Below are positions 43,355-52,500 of a stretch of DNA of 64,000 nucleotides, piece after piece. The DNA is taken from assembly GCA_902781515.1 (NCBI GenBank), contig CACZJU010000012.1, forward strand, positions 1-64,000, read 5' to 3'. Source of the stretch: an uncultured Bacteroidales bacterium (GTDB taxonomy: Bacteria; Bacteroidota; Bacteroidia; Bacteroidales; Bacteroidaceae). Position numbers and translations under genes: made by a program. Position 1 is the stretch's first letter. The number at the start of each line of letters is the position of its first letter. Below the pieces are notes generated by a model that was not told where the DNA came from, ran no database searches, and worked only from the letters and a program-made list of their open reading frames with translations.

Positions 43355-44239
43355 TCATTTCGGCTTTCTGCCGATAAGAGAGAAATGCACGTAGCGTTCA
43401 GGATTAGCCTTCAGGTCTTGCAGTAGGTATGTGGCACTGTTCACTGTTGTATTCAGGTTGCCGTAAAGTACTGTATCGTTAAGTAGGAGACCCAGACTGT
43501 TGTCCTTTGCGTTCAACTTGTTTGTGGCTTTCTGCACGTTGTCGATAGTGTTGTTCACGCGATTTAGTGTGGCTTGCAACTCAAGTTGATTGAGATTGTC
43601 GGTAAGTGTAACCACATTTTTCCCGACTTTGTTGAACGAAGCCGTCATATTTGGTATATCGTTCTTCAAAAGGTTGTTCAGTTGCTTGGAACTCTCGTCG
43701 AGACTGGCTGTGATGCTTTCAGCATTCTGTAGTATGCGAGGCAACTGAGGACTTGAAGCCAGTTGGTTGAGTGTCTGTATCAATGAATCAACATGCTCCA
43801 GCACTTTCTCCACCTTTGGCATCACATCGGCTGCAGCAGACATGAGCCCATTGGCTGTAGAACCTACAATTGTATCCCCTGGCAGGTAGCGGTTGGCGGG
43901 ATTCGGGCCCATAGTCATATTGAGGGTGCATCCACCCAGCATTGCTTCGTCGAGCACAGCAATGGTGCCATGAGGAATCTTCACATCTTCATCTACACTG
44001 ATTTCCACCACCACATTGCCGGGATGATTGTAGTCGTAAAGCACATTGCTGACAATACCTATATTATAACCATCGGCATAGACGGTGCTGCTCTTTGACA
44101 AACCCTTGGCATCGCTGAAGGATATGTAGTAGAGTTCGTTGCTACTGAATAAATCCACTCCTTTCAGGAACTTCATTCCGAAAAAGAGTACAATCAAGGC
44201 CACGACGCCCGTGATTCCGATCTTTACCTCACGTTTCAT
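43355..44239 (-). CDS. MlaD/MCE-family lipid transport protein
   Basis: Periplasmic substrate-binding subunit type of an Mla/MCE ABC system for lipid traffic between membranes. The 294-residue protein has an N-terminal membrane anchor (KIGITGVVALIVLFFGMKFL) and an MCE domain (about 37-115, YYISFSDAKGLSKSSTVYAD, then VVEISVDEDVKIPHGT). A long helical C-terminus (LNQLASSPQLPRILQNAESI onward) probably forms a coiled tube or oligomer. Its start overlaps the amidase stop by four nt. No ABC permease or ATPase genes are adjacent. Confidence 0.9.
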   Translation of the reverse strand: MKREVKIGITGVVALIVLFFGMKFLKGVDLFSSNELYYISFSDAKGLSKSSTVYADGYNIGIVSNVLYDYNHPGNVVVEISVDEDVKIPHGTIAVLDEAMLGGCTLNMTMGPNPANRYLPGDTIVGSTANGLMSAAADVMPKVEKVLEHVDSLIQTLNQLASSPQLPRILQNAESITASLDESSKQLNNLLKNDIPNMTASFNKVGKNVVTLTDNLNQLELQATLNRVNNTIDNVQKATNKLNAKDNSLGLLLNDTVLYGNLNTTVNSATYLLQDLKANPERYVHFSLIGRKPK

Positions 44240-44991
44240 TTGTAATACGATTTAAATGCGTTGAATATGGCACGGCTCATTTTTGATATGCCATCGGCCG
44301 TGTTCAGGAACTGTTCCTCGGCCTTGTTGTTGATGTATCCCAACTCTATGAGAGCACTGGGCATAGATGTGTTGCGTAGTACCAAGAATCCTGCTTGGAA
44401 CACGCCTTTGTTTACTCTTCCTGCATGGGTGGCAAACTGCTTTTGAACCAATCCGGCAAACTTAACACTTTGCTGCATGTAGTTGTCCTGCATCAGTTCG
44501 AAGATGATATAACTTTCACTCGACTTTGGATCGAAGCCTTCGTATTTCTCTTCGTAGTTGGTTTCTAATGTAATTACAGAGTTCTCACGCTTGGCAACGG
44601 CAAGATTTTCTGCTGCACGGTGCATACCAAGCGTATAGGTTTCTGTGCCGTGGGCTGTTGTTCCTGCGCGTCCTGCAGCAGTGCTGTTTGTGTGTATTGA
44701 GACAAACAGGTCAGCCTTGTTGCGATTGGCAATACGGGCGCGTTCGTCAAGTTCAACGAAAACGTCTGTCTTGCGTGTGTAGACAACTTTAACATCGGGA
44801 CAGTTTTGTTCCACCAGTTTTCCGAAAGCTAAAGCAACAGTCAGGTTGATGTTCTTTTCTTTTGAAATAAAACCAATAGCACCAGCATCCTTGCCACCGT
44901 GTCCTGCATCAATAACCAAGGTGTAAGCCCCTGCCTTTACAGTAGCTAAGATGCTAATTATCAGTAGTATTAATATGCGTAAACTTCTCAT
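44236..44991 (-). CDS. N-acetylmuramoyl-L-alanine amidase (Amidase_3)
   Basis: Zinc-dependent peptidoglycan amidase of 251 residues, exported by an N-terminal signal peptide (MRSLRILILLIISILATVKA). The zinc ligands lie in VIDAGHGGKDAGAIG (near 27), a glutamate in the VITLETNYEEKYEGFD zone, and the histidine of FVSIHTNSTAA (near 98). The catalytic glutamate is in MPSALIELGYINNKAEEQF (near 222). It resembles AmiC/CwlM-type enzymes acting in cell separation. The start at 44991 replaces a longer frame from 45039. It is coupled to mlaD by an ATGA overlap. Confidence 0.92.
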   Translation of the reverse strand: MRSLRILILLIISILATVKAGAYTLVIDAGHGGKDAGAIGFISKEKNINLTVALAFGKLVEQNCPDVKVVYTRKTDVFVELDERARIANRNKADLFVSIHTNSTAAGRAGTTAHGTETYTLGMHRAAENLAVAKRENSVITLETNYEEKYEGFDPKSSESYIIFELMQDNYMQQSVKFAGLVQKQFATHAGRVNKGVFQAGFLVLRNTSMPSALIELGYINNKAEEQFLNTADGISKMSRAIFNAFKSYYK

Positions 44992-45051
44992 AGGCGCAAT
45001 ATCCGTTGCAAAATTAAACAAAAAAATCGGAATTCCCAAGCCGTAGGCTCG

Positions 45052-45867
45052 TCATTTTTTTGTGATTTTATTGCAACGTAATTGCCAAAATGCAACAGCG
45101 GAGGCTGCAGCAACGTTGAGAGAGTCCACTTGGTGCGACATGGGGATGCGTACAACGTAGTCTGCATCCGTGATTGCATGCTGGGGTAATCCATCGCCTT
45201 CTGTGCCAAGAATGATTGCAAGTCTCTGCTCGTTTTGTAGAAGAGGTGAGTCAAGTGATATGGAGTTATCGCATAATGCCATTGCAGCAGTTCGGAAACC
45301 GATTTCGTGCAGCACGACGTGTGGATTTTCACACCAAGCCCAAGGGACAAGAAAGACACTTCCCATAGATACACGTACGGCACGACGGTTGAGAGGGTCG
45401 CACGAATCGGGTGTAAGTAGTACGGCATCTATTCCAAGGGCCGCTGCCGAACGGAAAATAGAACCAATGTTTGTTGAATCTACGACACCATGAATTACAG
45501 CCGCACGACGAGCATCCTTGCACACCTCTTCTACGCTGAGTGGTGTAGGACGATGCATAGCACACAATACACCACGGGTGAGTGTATAGCCTGTGAGATT
45601 CGCTAGTATTTCGCGTTCTCCTGTATATATGGGTATGTCGCCACATCGAGCAATAATATCACTTGCATCACCATTTATATGTTTACGTTCGCAAAGAAGC
45701 GCAACGGGCTTGTAACCAGATGATAATGCAACACGAATTACCTTTGGACTTTCGACTATGAATAGACCTTTTTGTGGCTCCAGACGATTGCGTAGCTGAG
45801 CCTCGGTAAGTTGACTGAAAATCTCTAATCCGGGTTGCGATAATGAGGTGATGTCGATAATGTTCAT
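45052..45867 (-). CDS. TrmH/SpoU-family RNA 2'-O-methyltransferase
   Basis: SAM-dependent rRNA or tRNA ribose methyltransferase with the SPOUT knot. The 271-residue protein has a substrate-binding N-terminal domain (LTEAQLRNRLEPQKGLFIVE) and the three SpoU motifs: VVDSTNIGSIFRSAAALG near 146, IILGTEGDGLPQHAI near 222 and RIPMSHQVDSLNVAAASAVA near 242. It is probably a 23S rRNA Gm-methyltransferase of the RlmB type (inference). It heads the run of genes that contains dnaA. Confidence 0.88.
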   Translation of the reverse strand: MNIIDITSLSQPGLEIFSQLTEAQLRNRLEPQKGLFIVESPKVIRVALSSGYKPVALLCERKHINGDASDIIARCGDIPIYTGEREILANLTGYTLTRGVLCAMHRPTPLSVEEVCKDARRAAVIHGVVDSTNIGSIFRSAAALGIDAVLLTPDSCDPLNRRAVRVSMGSVFLVPWAWCENPHVVLHEIGFRTAAMALCDNSISLDSPLLQNEQRLAIILGTEGDGLPQHAITDADYVVRIPMSHQVDSLNVAAASAVAFWQLRCNKITKK

Positions 45868-45884
45868 GTGGCTTTATGTTCTTA

Positions 45885-45917
45885 AAAATGTCCCGAAGTA
45901 TATAGACCTCGGGACAT
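45885..45917 (-). terminator. Terminator of the mscL-OMP transcript
   Basis: TGTCCCGAAG pairs with CTCGGGACA around a short AT loop. On the minus strand the stem is followed by TTTTTAAG. It lies 26 nt past the outer-membrane protein stop. Confidence 0.8.
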
Positions 45918-45942
45918 ACTTTATAAATGATTTATGAATGTG

Positions 45943-46728
45943 TTAGAAGCGGAAACCGAAAGTGAAGGTCAGGTTGTGATTCTTGCGTTCGGACAGACGT
46001 GTGATAGTGCCTGGAGGCACTACTGGAAGACCGTCGATGTATTGAGCGTAAGCCTTGCGGTAACCGTTGGTATAAACATCGGTGAAACCCCAGTCGTAAC
46101 CAAAAGTCAGTGAATACTGCTTGTGGTATTCACCGCCAATGCGGAATCCTAAACCGCAGTCGAAGCGCTGCATTGCTCGTACATTTTCGAGGGCAGGGGG
46201 CACTGGAACATTTGCAAATACATTGGCATATTTTTTACCAAAATACATCTCGTATTTGCTGTCCAAAGCATCGTTGTCGTACTTGATGCGGTTCTTACCG
46301 GTTACACCGATAGCGAAATATGGACCGACTTCACCGAATACACCCCAGTCGTCGTTAAAGTTATAACGATAACCAACGCGGATAGGGACTTCGAGATAGT
46401 GAGCCTGCAGTTTGTTTACACCTGTCTCAAATGAACCTGGCGTTGCACCATTTTCTATGTAGTCGCGCTTGGCACCTTTCTGAATCCAGTCAACACTTGC
46501 AGTCAGATAAGTACCCTTAGCATTGGGTAGCATATAATCGGCCTTAACACCTACGTTGAGACCAATCTTTCCGTCGAATCCCGCACCAGTCCAATCTGTA
46601 CCTTTGAGGTTTGAAGCATCGAAACCACCAAATACCATGAATGTGAATCCGGATTTCGGCTCATAATCAAGTGCCATAGCACTGCCAGCAAAAAGCGTGG
46701 CAAGGGCTAAAATAAATAACTTCTTCAT
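45943..46728 (-). CDS. Outer-membrane beta-barrel protein
   Basis: Predicted outer-membrane protein of 261 residues. Signal peptide MKKLFILALATLFAGSAMA is followed by alternating hydrophobic strands with aromatic girdles (GFTFMVFGGFDASNLKG, LEVPIRVGYRYNFNDDWGVF, LTFGYDWGFTDVYTNGY), ending in the typical terminal aromatic, HNLTFTFGFRF. It fits the small OMP_b-brl/PorT-like families. The start at 46728 is preferred over 46746 for the signal peptide. It begins four nt after the mscL stop. Confidence 0.85.
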   Translation of the reverse strand: MKKLFILALATLFAGSAMALDYEPKSGFTFMVFGGFDASNLKGTDWTGAGFDGKIGLNVGVKADYMLPNAKGTYLTASVDWIQKGAKRDYIENGATPGSFETGVNKLQAHYLEVPIRVGYRYNFNDDWGVFGEVGPYFAIGVTGKNRIKYDNDALDSKYEMYFGKKYANVFANVPVPPALENVRAMQRFDCGLGFRIGGEYHKQYSLTFGYDWGFTDVYTNGYRKAYAQYIDGLPVVPPGTITRLSERKNHNLTFTFGFRF

Positions 46729-46732
46729 AATT

Positions 46733-47146
46733 TTATTTCTTTGCAAGAAGATCGCGAATCTCAGTCAGTAATTCTTCCTGAGTTGGAGCAGCAGGTGCAG
46801 CAGGTTCTTCGGGCTTTGGCTCTTCTTTCTTTGCTGTCAGTTTGGTGATACCCTTTACCATCAGGAAGATGCAGAATGCGATAATGAGGAAGTCAACAAC
46901 ATCCTGTACAAATTGACCATAATTTAATGTTACAGCTTCGGCTTCTTCTGTGGCAGCTTTCATCGTAATTTTCAGGTCTGTGAAGTCAACACCGCCCAGC
47001 AGTAAGCCGATGGGAGGCATGATGATATTGCTTACGATACTGGTAACAATTTTACCAAATGCACCGCCGATGATAACACCGACTGCCATGTCCATAACAT
47101 TGCCTTTTAGGGCAAATTCCTTAAACTCTTGAACAAAGTTTGCCAT
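46733..47146 (-). CDS. mscL: Large-conductance mechanosensitive channel
   Basis: Stretch-activated inner-membrane pore that releases solutes on osmotic downshock. The 137-residue protein matches MscL length. [30 protein letters not shown] forms the amphipathic N-helix and TM1, [15 protein letters not shown] the periplasmic turn, [20 protein letters not shown]2, and a proline/glutamate linker leads to the C-terminal helix ([15 protein letters not shown]). Its possible -7 box is at 47190-47197 on the minus strand, divergent from gapA. Confidence 0.95.
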   Translation of the reverse strand: MANFVQEFKEFALKGNVMDMAVGVIIGGAFGKIVTSIVSNIIMPPIGLLLGGVDFTDLKITMKAATEEAEAVTLNYGQFVQDVVDFLIIAFCIFLMVKGITKLTAKKEEPKPEEPAAPAAPTQEELLTEIRDLLAKK

Positions 47147-47189
47147 AATTTTAATGTTTAGTTAATAAAATATTTAATGTTTCGTAGTG

Positions 47190-47197
47190 CAAATATA
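47190..47197 (-). promoter_or_regulatory. -7 box of mscL
   Basis: CAAATATA reads TATATTTG on the minus strand, 44 nt before the mscL ATG. No clear -33 TTTG is seen at 19-nt spacing. Confidence 0.4.
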
Positions 47198-47209
47198 AAA
47201 AGAAATTAG

Positions 47210-47217
47210 TACATTTG
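47210..47217 (+). promoter_or_regulatory. -7 box of gapA (TACATTTG)
   Basis: TACATTTG matches TAnnTTTG, leaving a leader of about 65 nt before the gapA ATG at 47289. Confidence 0.5.
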
Positions 47218-47288
47218 CATCGAATTAAGAAGAAAAGTTTACATTTTTTTACATTAATATTCTTTTAACTAATTAAAAACTAAAGAAA

Positions 47289-48317
47289 ATGGCAAACGTA
47301 AAAGTCGCTATTAACGGTTTCGGCCGTATCGGTCGTCTCGCTTTCCGTCAGATGTTCGAAGCTGAGGGTTATGAAGTAGTTGCTATCAACGACCTGACCA
47401 GCCCCAAGATGCTGGCTCACCTGTTGAAGTATGACACCGCTCAGGGTGGTTTCTGTGGCAAGTACGGTGAGAACAAGCACACTGTAGAGGCTACTGAGAA
47501 CTCTATCATCGTTGATGGTAAGGAGATTACCATCTATGCTATTCCTAACGCTGCTGAGCTGCCTTGGGGTAAGCTGAACGTTGACGTTGTTCTGGAGTGC
47601 ACAGGTTTCTACACAAGCAAGGATAAGGCTTCTGCTCACCTGACAGCTGGTGCCAAGAAGGTTGTTATCTCTGCTCCTGCCGGAAACGATCTGCCCACTA
47701 TCGTATTCAACGTTAACCACAAGACTTTGACAAAGGCTGACACAGTTATCAGTGCTGCATCTTGCACCACAAACTGCTTGGCTCCTATGACAAAGGCTCT
47801 GAACGATTTCGCTCCCATCCAGAGCGGTATCATGACAACTGTTCACGCCTACACTGGTGACCAGATGATTCTCGACGGTCCTCAGCGCAAGGGTGACCTG
47901 CAGCGTGCTCGTGCCGGTGCTCAGAACATCGTTCCCAACTCAACTGGTGCTGCCAAGGCTATCGGTCTGGTTATCCCCGAGCTGAACGGTAAGCTGATCG
48001 GTGCAGCTCAGCGCGTTCCAACTCCCACAGGTTCTACAACCATCCTGCACGCTGTTGTTAAGGGTGATGTAACTGTTGAGGGTATCAACGCTGCTATGAA
48101 GGCTGCTCAGAACGAAAGCTTCGGTTACACTGAGGAGAAGCTCGTTTCAAGCGACATCATCGGTATGAAGTTCGGTTCTCTGTTCGATGCAAACCAGACT
48201 ATGGTTTCTAAGATGGAGGATGGCAATTCTCTCGTTCAGGTTGTTGCTTGGTACGACAATGAGAACTCTTACACTTCTCAGATGGTTCGCACCATCAAGT
48301 ACTTCGCCGAGCTTTAA
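47289..48317 (+). CDS. gapA: Glyceraldehyde-3-phosphate dehydrogenase, type I
   Basis: NAD-dependent glycolytic enzyme. The 342-residue protein opens with the NAD-binding [20 protein letters not shown]. The catalytic cysteine is in [18 protein letters not shown] near residue 157 and the partner histidine in [11 protein letters not shown] near 184. [17 protein letters not shown] and [14 protein letters not shown] complete the family pattern. Codon use is strongly biased (GCT, AAG, GTT, AAC), as expected for a highly expressed gene. Monocistronic, with its own terminator. Confidence 0.97.
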   Translation: MANVKVAINGFGRIGRLAFRQMFEAEGYEVVAINDLTSPKMLAHLLKYDTAQGGFCGKYGENKHTVEATENSIIVDGKEITIYAIPNAAELPWGKLNVDVVLECTGFYTSKDKASAHLTAGAKKVVISAPAGNDLPTIVFNVNHKTLTKADTVISAASCTTNCLAPMTKALNDFAPIQSGIMTTVHAYTGDQMILDGPQRKGDLQRARAGAQNIVPNSTGAAKAIGLVIPELNGKLIGAAQRVPTPTGSTTILHAVVKGDVTVEGINAAMKAAQNESFGYTEEKLVSSDIIGMKFGSLFDANQTMVSKMEDGNSLVQVVAWYDNENSYTSQMVRTIKYFAEL

Positions 48318-48350
48318 TTCGCGCGCGCATTAATAAATAATTAATGTAAT

Positions 48351-48379
48351 AAAGCCACTCGGAATTTCCGGGTGGCTTT
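48351..48379 (+). terminator. Terminator of gapA
   Basis: AAAGCCACTCGG pairs with CCGGGTGGCTTT, followed by CTCTTTGTT. The stem's symmetric A/T flanks could also act on the minus-strand mrp transcript. Confidence 0.85.
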
Positions 48380-48403
48380 CTCTTTGTTACTTGTTTATAT
48401 AAA

Positions 48404-49501
48404 TTAGTGTGTGCCGACTATTTTTGTGGGAGGCTGCTGTTGATTGCGACGGTCGGTTTGTGTAACCACGCGAGCTGCCAATTGCATGAAGGCATTCCCC
48501 TGTGGTGTACTAGGGTCGAGGGCAACAGGTGTTCCTTGGTCGCCTTGCTCACAAATGTCCTGTACGACAGGAATCTGTCCTAACAATGGCACGTTCATAT
48601 CTTCTGCCAGTTGTTTCACTCCCTCTTTGCCAAATAGAAAATATCGCTCGTCGGGATGTTGGGCAGGTGTAAACCAAGCCATGTTCTCCACAAGTCCGAG
48701 AATGGGCACGCCGACCTTTTCGTTCTGGTACATGTTAATACCCTTGCGTGCATCGGCAATAGCCACTTGTTGTGGAGTGCTTACGATAACCGCTCCTGTA
48801 ATGGGCAGTGTCTGTACCAAAGTCAGGTGAATGTCCGAAGTACCTGGAGGGGTGTCGAGAATGAAGTAGTCGAGGTCGCCCCAAGCAGCATCGCCGATTA
48901 ATTGCTTCAATGCACTCGAAGCCATTCCCCCGCGCCAAATTGTAGCCTGTTCGGGTGAAACGAAGAAGCCTATCGAAAGCACTTTAACTCCATATTGTTC
49001 AACAGGAACTATCAAATCACGTCCGTCTATATTTTCGGAGTATGGACGTGCATCTTCTATCTGGAACATCTTTGGCACTGAAGGACCGAATATATCGCAG
49101 TCAAGCAATCCTACACGGTGTCCCAGTCGTGCCAGAGCAACAGCGAGGTTCGCTGCAATTGTGGATTTTCCCACACCGCCTTTACCGCTGCTAACAGCAA
49201 TAATATTCTTTACACCAGGCAACAAATCAGGGAGGTCCGGACGTGCAGTCTGTAAAGATTTTGTCTTTATCTCAACTTCCACATCTTTTGACACATAAGC
49301 GTGAATTGCAGCTTCGCAAGCCTTAATCAGACTTTTTTGGAAGGGATTTGTCGGTTTGTCGAAAATTAGTGAGAAAGAAACATGAAGACCGCTTATTCGC
49401 AAGTCGTCCTCCACCATCTCCATTTCCACCACATTCTTTCCCGTACCCGGATAGCGCACAGTGGCAAGCGCATCCATTATCAGTTTAGGATATATTTCCA
49501 T
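48404..49501 (-). CDS. mrp: Mrp/ApbC-type iron-sulfur cluster carrier ATPase
   Basis: P-loop ATPase that carries or helps insert Fe-S clusters. The 365-residue protein has an N-terminal MIP18/DUF59 domain, the deviant Walker A VSSGKGGVGKSTIAANLAVA near 108, the switch DCDIFGPSVPKMFQI and DYFILDTPPGTSDIHL. The stretch after ENMAWF, where many Mrp/ApbC proteins have a Cys-x-x-Cys cluster ligand pair, reads TPAQHPDERYFLFG and has no cysteines. It starts two nt after the tamB stop and is probably cotranscribed. Confidence 0.93.
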   Translation of the reverse strand: MEIYPKLIMDALATVRYPGTGKNVVEMEMVEDDLRISGLHVSFSLIFDKPTNPFQKSLIKACEAAIHAYVSKDVEVEIKTKSLQTARPDLPDLLPGVKNIIAVSSGKGGVGKSTIAANLAVALARLGHRVGLLDCDIFGPSVPKMFQIEDARPYSENIDGRDLIVPVEQYGVKVLSIGFFVSPEQATIWRGGMASSALKQLIGDAAWGDLDYFILDTPPGTSDIHLTLVQTLPITGAVIVSTPQQVAIADARKGINMYQNEKVGVPILGLVENMAWFTPAQHPDERYFLFGKEGVKQLAEDMNVPLLGQIPVVQDICEQGDQGTPVALDPSTPQGNAFMQLAARVVTQTDRRNQQQPPTKIVGTH

Positions 49502-49503
49502 TC

Positions 49504-52500
49504 TTATTTATTTTGTTTCTTTGTTTTGTTTTTACGTTTTGTCCATAAATCGCTCCACGATGTAAAGTCTTTCTTCAGGAGCACACCAATGCCCTGTGTC
49601 GTTAAACTCGATTTGGTGAAGTACCTGTCGTTGGTTTCCGAATAGGCCTTCAAAGCCACCGAGCCGGTTCGTGTAAGCAAGTATTTAACATCAAAGTCGC
49701 CTATGAAGTTACTCGTTGCTATTGGATTGTCGCGATAACCGAAGTTGCCGTTTATGAGCAGTCGGTTGTTCAACAGGTTTCCCTGCAGCATACCCTCGAC
49801 GTCCATATCGCTCCATCCCATCTCGCCTGTACGCAGGTTGGCTCCTACGTTCCAGTTGCGCGAGCCAATCATGCTCGACAATGCTTGATTGATGGTGCTC
49901 GAAAGTGTGGAGGACAGGAGCGAGTTCATAGCCATAGTTCCTTGCGTCTGGTTTTCATTGCTGTAGTCGTAGGCATAGAAACGACCGATACCCAGCAGAT
50001 ACACCACTTGCATATTGCGTTCCTCTTCAGTGGAAATTAGCGAGCGCACCATCTGTTTTTCCTCTTCATTTGCATTGGGAATGTCGAAGTCGAAGGTAAT
50101 ACGTGGTGCACGAGCCTTGCCACCGATGTTCATCAGACAGTTTACTCGTGTAGTTGTGTTCGAGAAATTGGCCTTCGGGTTGATGTCGTTCAGTGATACG
50201 CCATTAACAGTATGAACTGCTTGCAGGTTCAGGTCGCCGTCGTAGGGCTCGCCGTTGAAAGTAATAGTTCCGTCTGGCGAGAACTCGAAGTTCTTGTGTA
50301 TGAACTCCTGCAGCGACAGGTTGTACGTTCCTCTGTTCACACGATATGTGCCAAAGAGGTCGAATGCTCCTTTGTTATAGTAGTGAGCAAGAATGTGTCC
50401 AGCACCGTTCAGGGTAATCTTGTCGCCCGAACGAGTGTCCATCAGCAGGTTCATTGTTGATTGTTCGTCAATGTCGAGGTCAAAGTCGATATATAGTTCC
50501 GAAGAAACAGCAGAGGTCTCTGCGTTTGTTGTTTGAGTTGCTGTTTCAGAGGCCTTTTCCACGTAATTGTAGTCCGTAGCTCCAATTTCCGATTTCTTCT
50601 TGTATGTAATGAACGGAGTATCGGTGAGTTTGTCGGGCGATGTGGCGTTGTATGTGAAAGTTGTTCCTCGTTCGGGATGTGCCTTAATGCCTATGCGAAC
50701 CAGTCCCGGATGTCCCTTCAATGACACATTACCTGTCGCATAAACCGTTCCGAAGAAATTCTGGTCACCGAGTTCTCGGAAGTCGTAGCCCAGTATGTTA
50801 TTTCCATCGATACTAATGTCGTAGGTCATGTTCTTGAAATTATCGTGGTGTAGATGACCGTTTACGACAGCATTGTGTCCTTCAATGCCGGGATTACCCT
50901 GTGGGTCGTAGAGGTTGGCACGATAGAAGTAAATGTTATCTGGCCTCAGTTGCACGGTGTCGTTAACAAGATGATAACGAACCTCGGTGAATGGAATACC
51001 AACGCTGCCTTGTTCCACAACAGCATCGCCCTCGATATTAATACCCTTGAACGGACCGAATATGCGCACCCATCCTGTTGCTCTTCCCTGAAGGTCATCG
51101 AAAATTGTACTTGTCCATTTGTTTATGAATTCCAGATTGACATGTGTGGCATTCACGTTGAGGTCTATTCCGTGATAGTCAATATCTTTCTTCGGTGTGA
51201 TGTAACCTTTTACGAGAGTTCGTCCTTCATGGGGCGTGTCAACAATGTCGCCGTCGAGGAAGATAGAGTAGGGACGATTGCCCCAATTGAGATGAATATC
51301 GAGGTCGCCCATCGTTCCGTAGTTCAGGGCAAACTGAGGAATGCGGATGTATGCATCGGCTTTCGGCGACGACATAAGCGAGTGTCCGTAGGCATGTCCT
51401 GTGGCTTCTCCAGTCAGTTCCACAGCATGGAAGTTGATTAGCGAGAAGATGTATTCAAGATTGATGCGTCGCAGTTCTGCGTGCAATGTGTCACTCTCCA
51501 GTTTCGAAGCTCTTCCGTCAACATGGATAAATCTGTCGCCTTGACTTACTGCGAAGCTGTCAACCTGTAGTACCCCGTCGTAGTACGACACATATCCCGG
51601 ATGTATGCTCCATACAGAATCGCCGAGCGTGAGGCTTGAAGGTTGTATTCGTCCTTCGAACCCTTGTACACCATCGGCATCCTTCCAAAGTCGAGTCATT
51701 ACGCTAACATTTCCAGCATAGGTCTTGGAACCCGTTGACTCCAGCGAACCGTCAATGTCGTTGGTAAAGAACAACTTTGTAGTCAGCCAATCGTTGAAAC
51801 CCTGCGTGTCGAGTCCGAGGTTAATCCATTTACCCTTCATCTGTCGCTGCAGTCCCAATCTTGCCACCATTGATTCGAAGTTACTTTCAAGATGCAAGTC
51901 CACGTTGCGCAAGTGTTCCTTGCCATATTCTATGCCAGGGGCTGTGAGATTCATCCACAAGGCATTATCGGCACTGTTCATCTCTCCGTAAGCCGTAGTT
52001 ACACCCACAAGTGTCAATGGCACTCCAAGCAACTTTCGCAATGGTTCAGCACTATACGCCTTCAATGTAAACGAGGCTTCACCCTCTGCCTCATTGTCAG
52101 GCTTGTAGGTGTTGCTGCTTGTTTCAAGGCTTGTGCTATGAATCTCGTTATTATCCGTTGGCAGATAGTTGCTGACCATTCGTTTTATTTGTTCTACAAG
52201 CACTTTCGGCTCAAAGTTACCGTTCACCTGTGCCTCAAGGAAAGGACTTATTAGCAGAATGTTACGCTCCTTGCCTTCAGGTCGTGATTTTATATGAATG
52301 TCGCCAGGTCTGTATGTGCCTGTAGAATCTGTCATAGCGAAGTCGTTGAGTTGTACCTCTCCGTCCATTAGGTCCCATTGACTGCCTGAAAGGTCAGCCG
52401 TAAGTTCTCCTGAAAATGCTGTTCCTACAAATTTCTTTGTAAGATTCAGCACGTTTGGCATCAACCTGTCAATATTGGCTTGCACATGATAGGTGTCTTC

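Noticed and set aside
47280-47846. Minus-strand frame of 188 codons opposite gapA
   Set aside because: gapA has full catalytic motifs and extreme codon bias, which produces open frames on the other strand.
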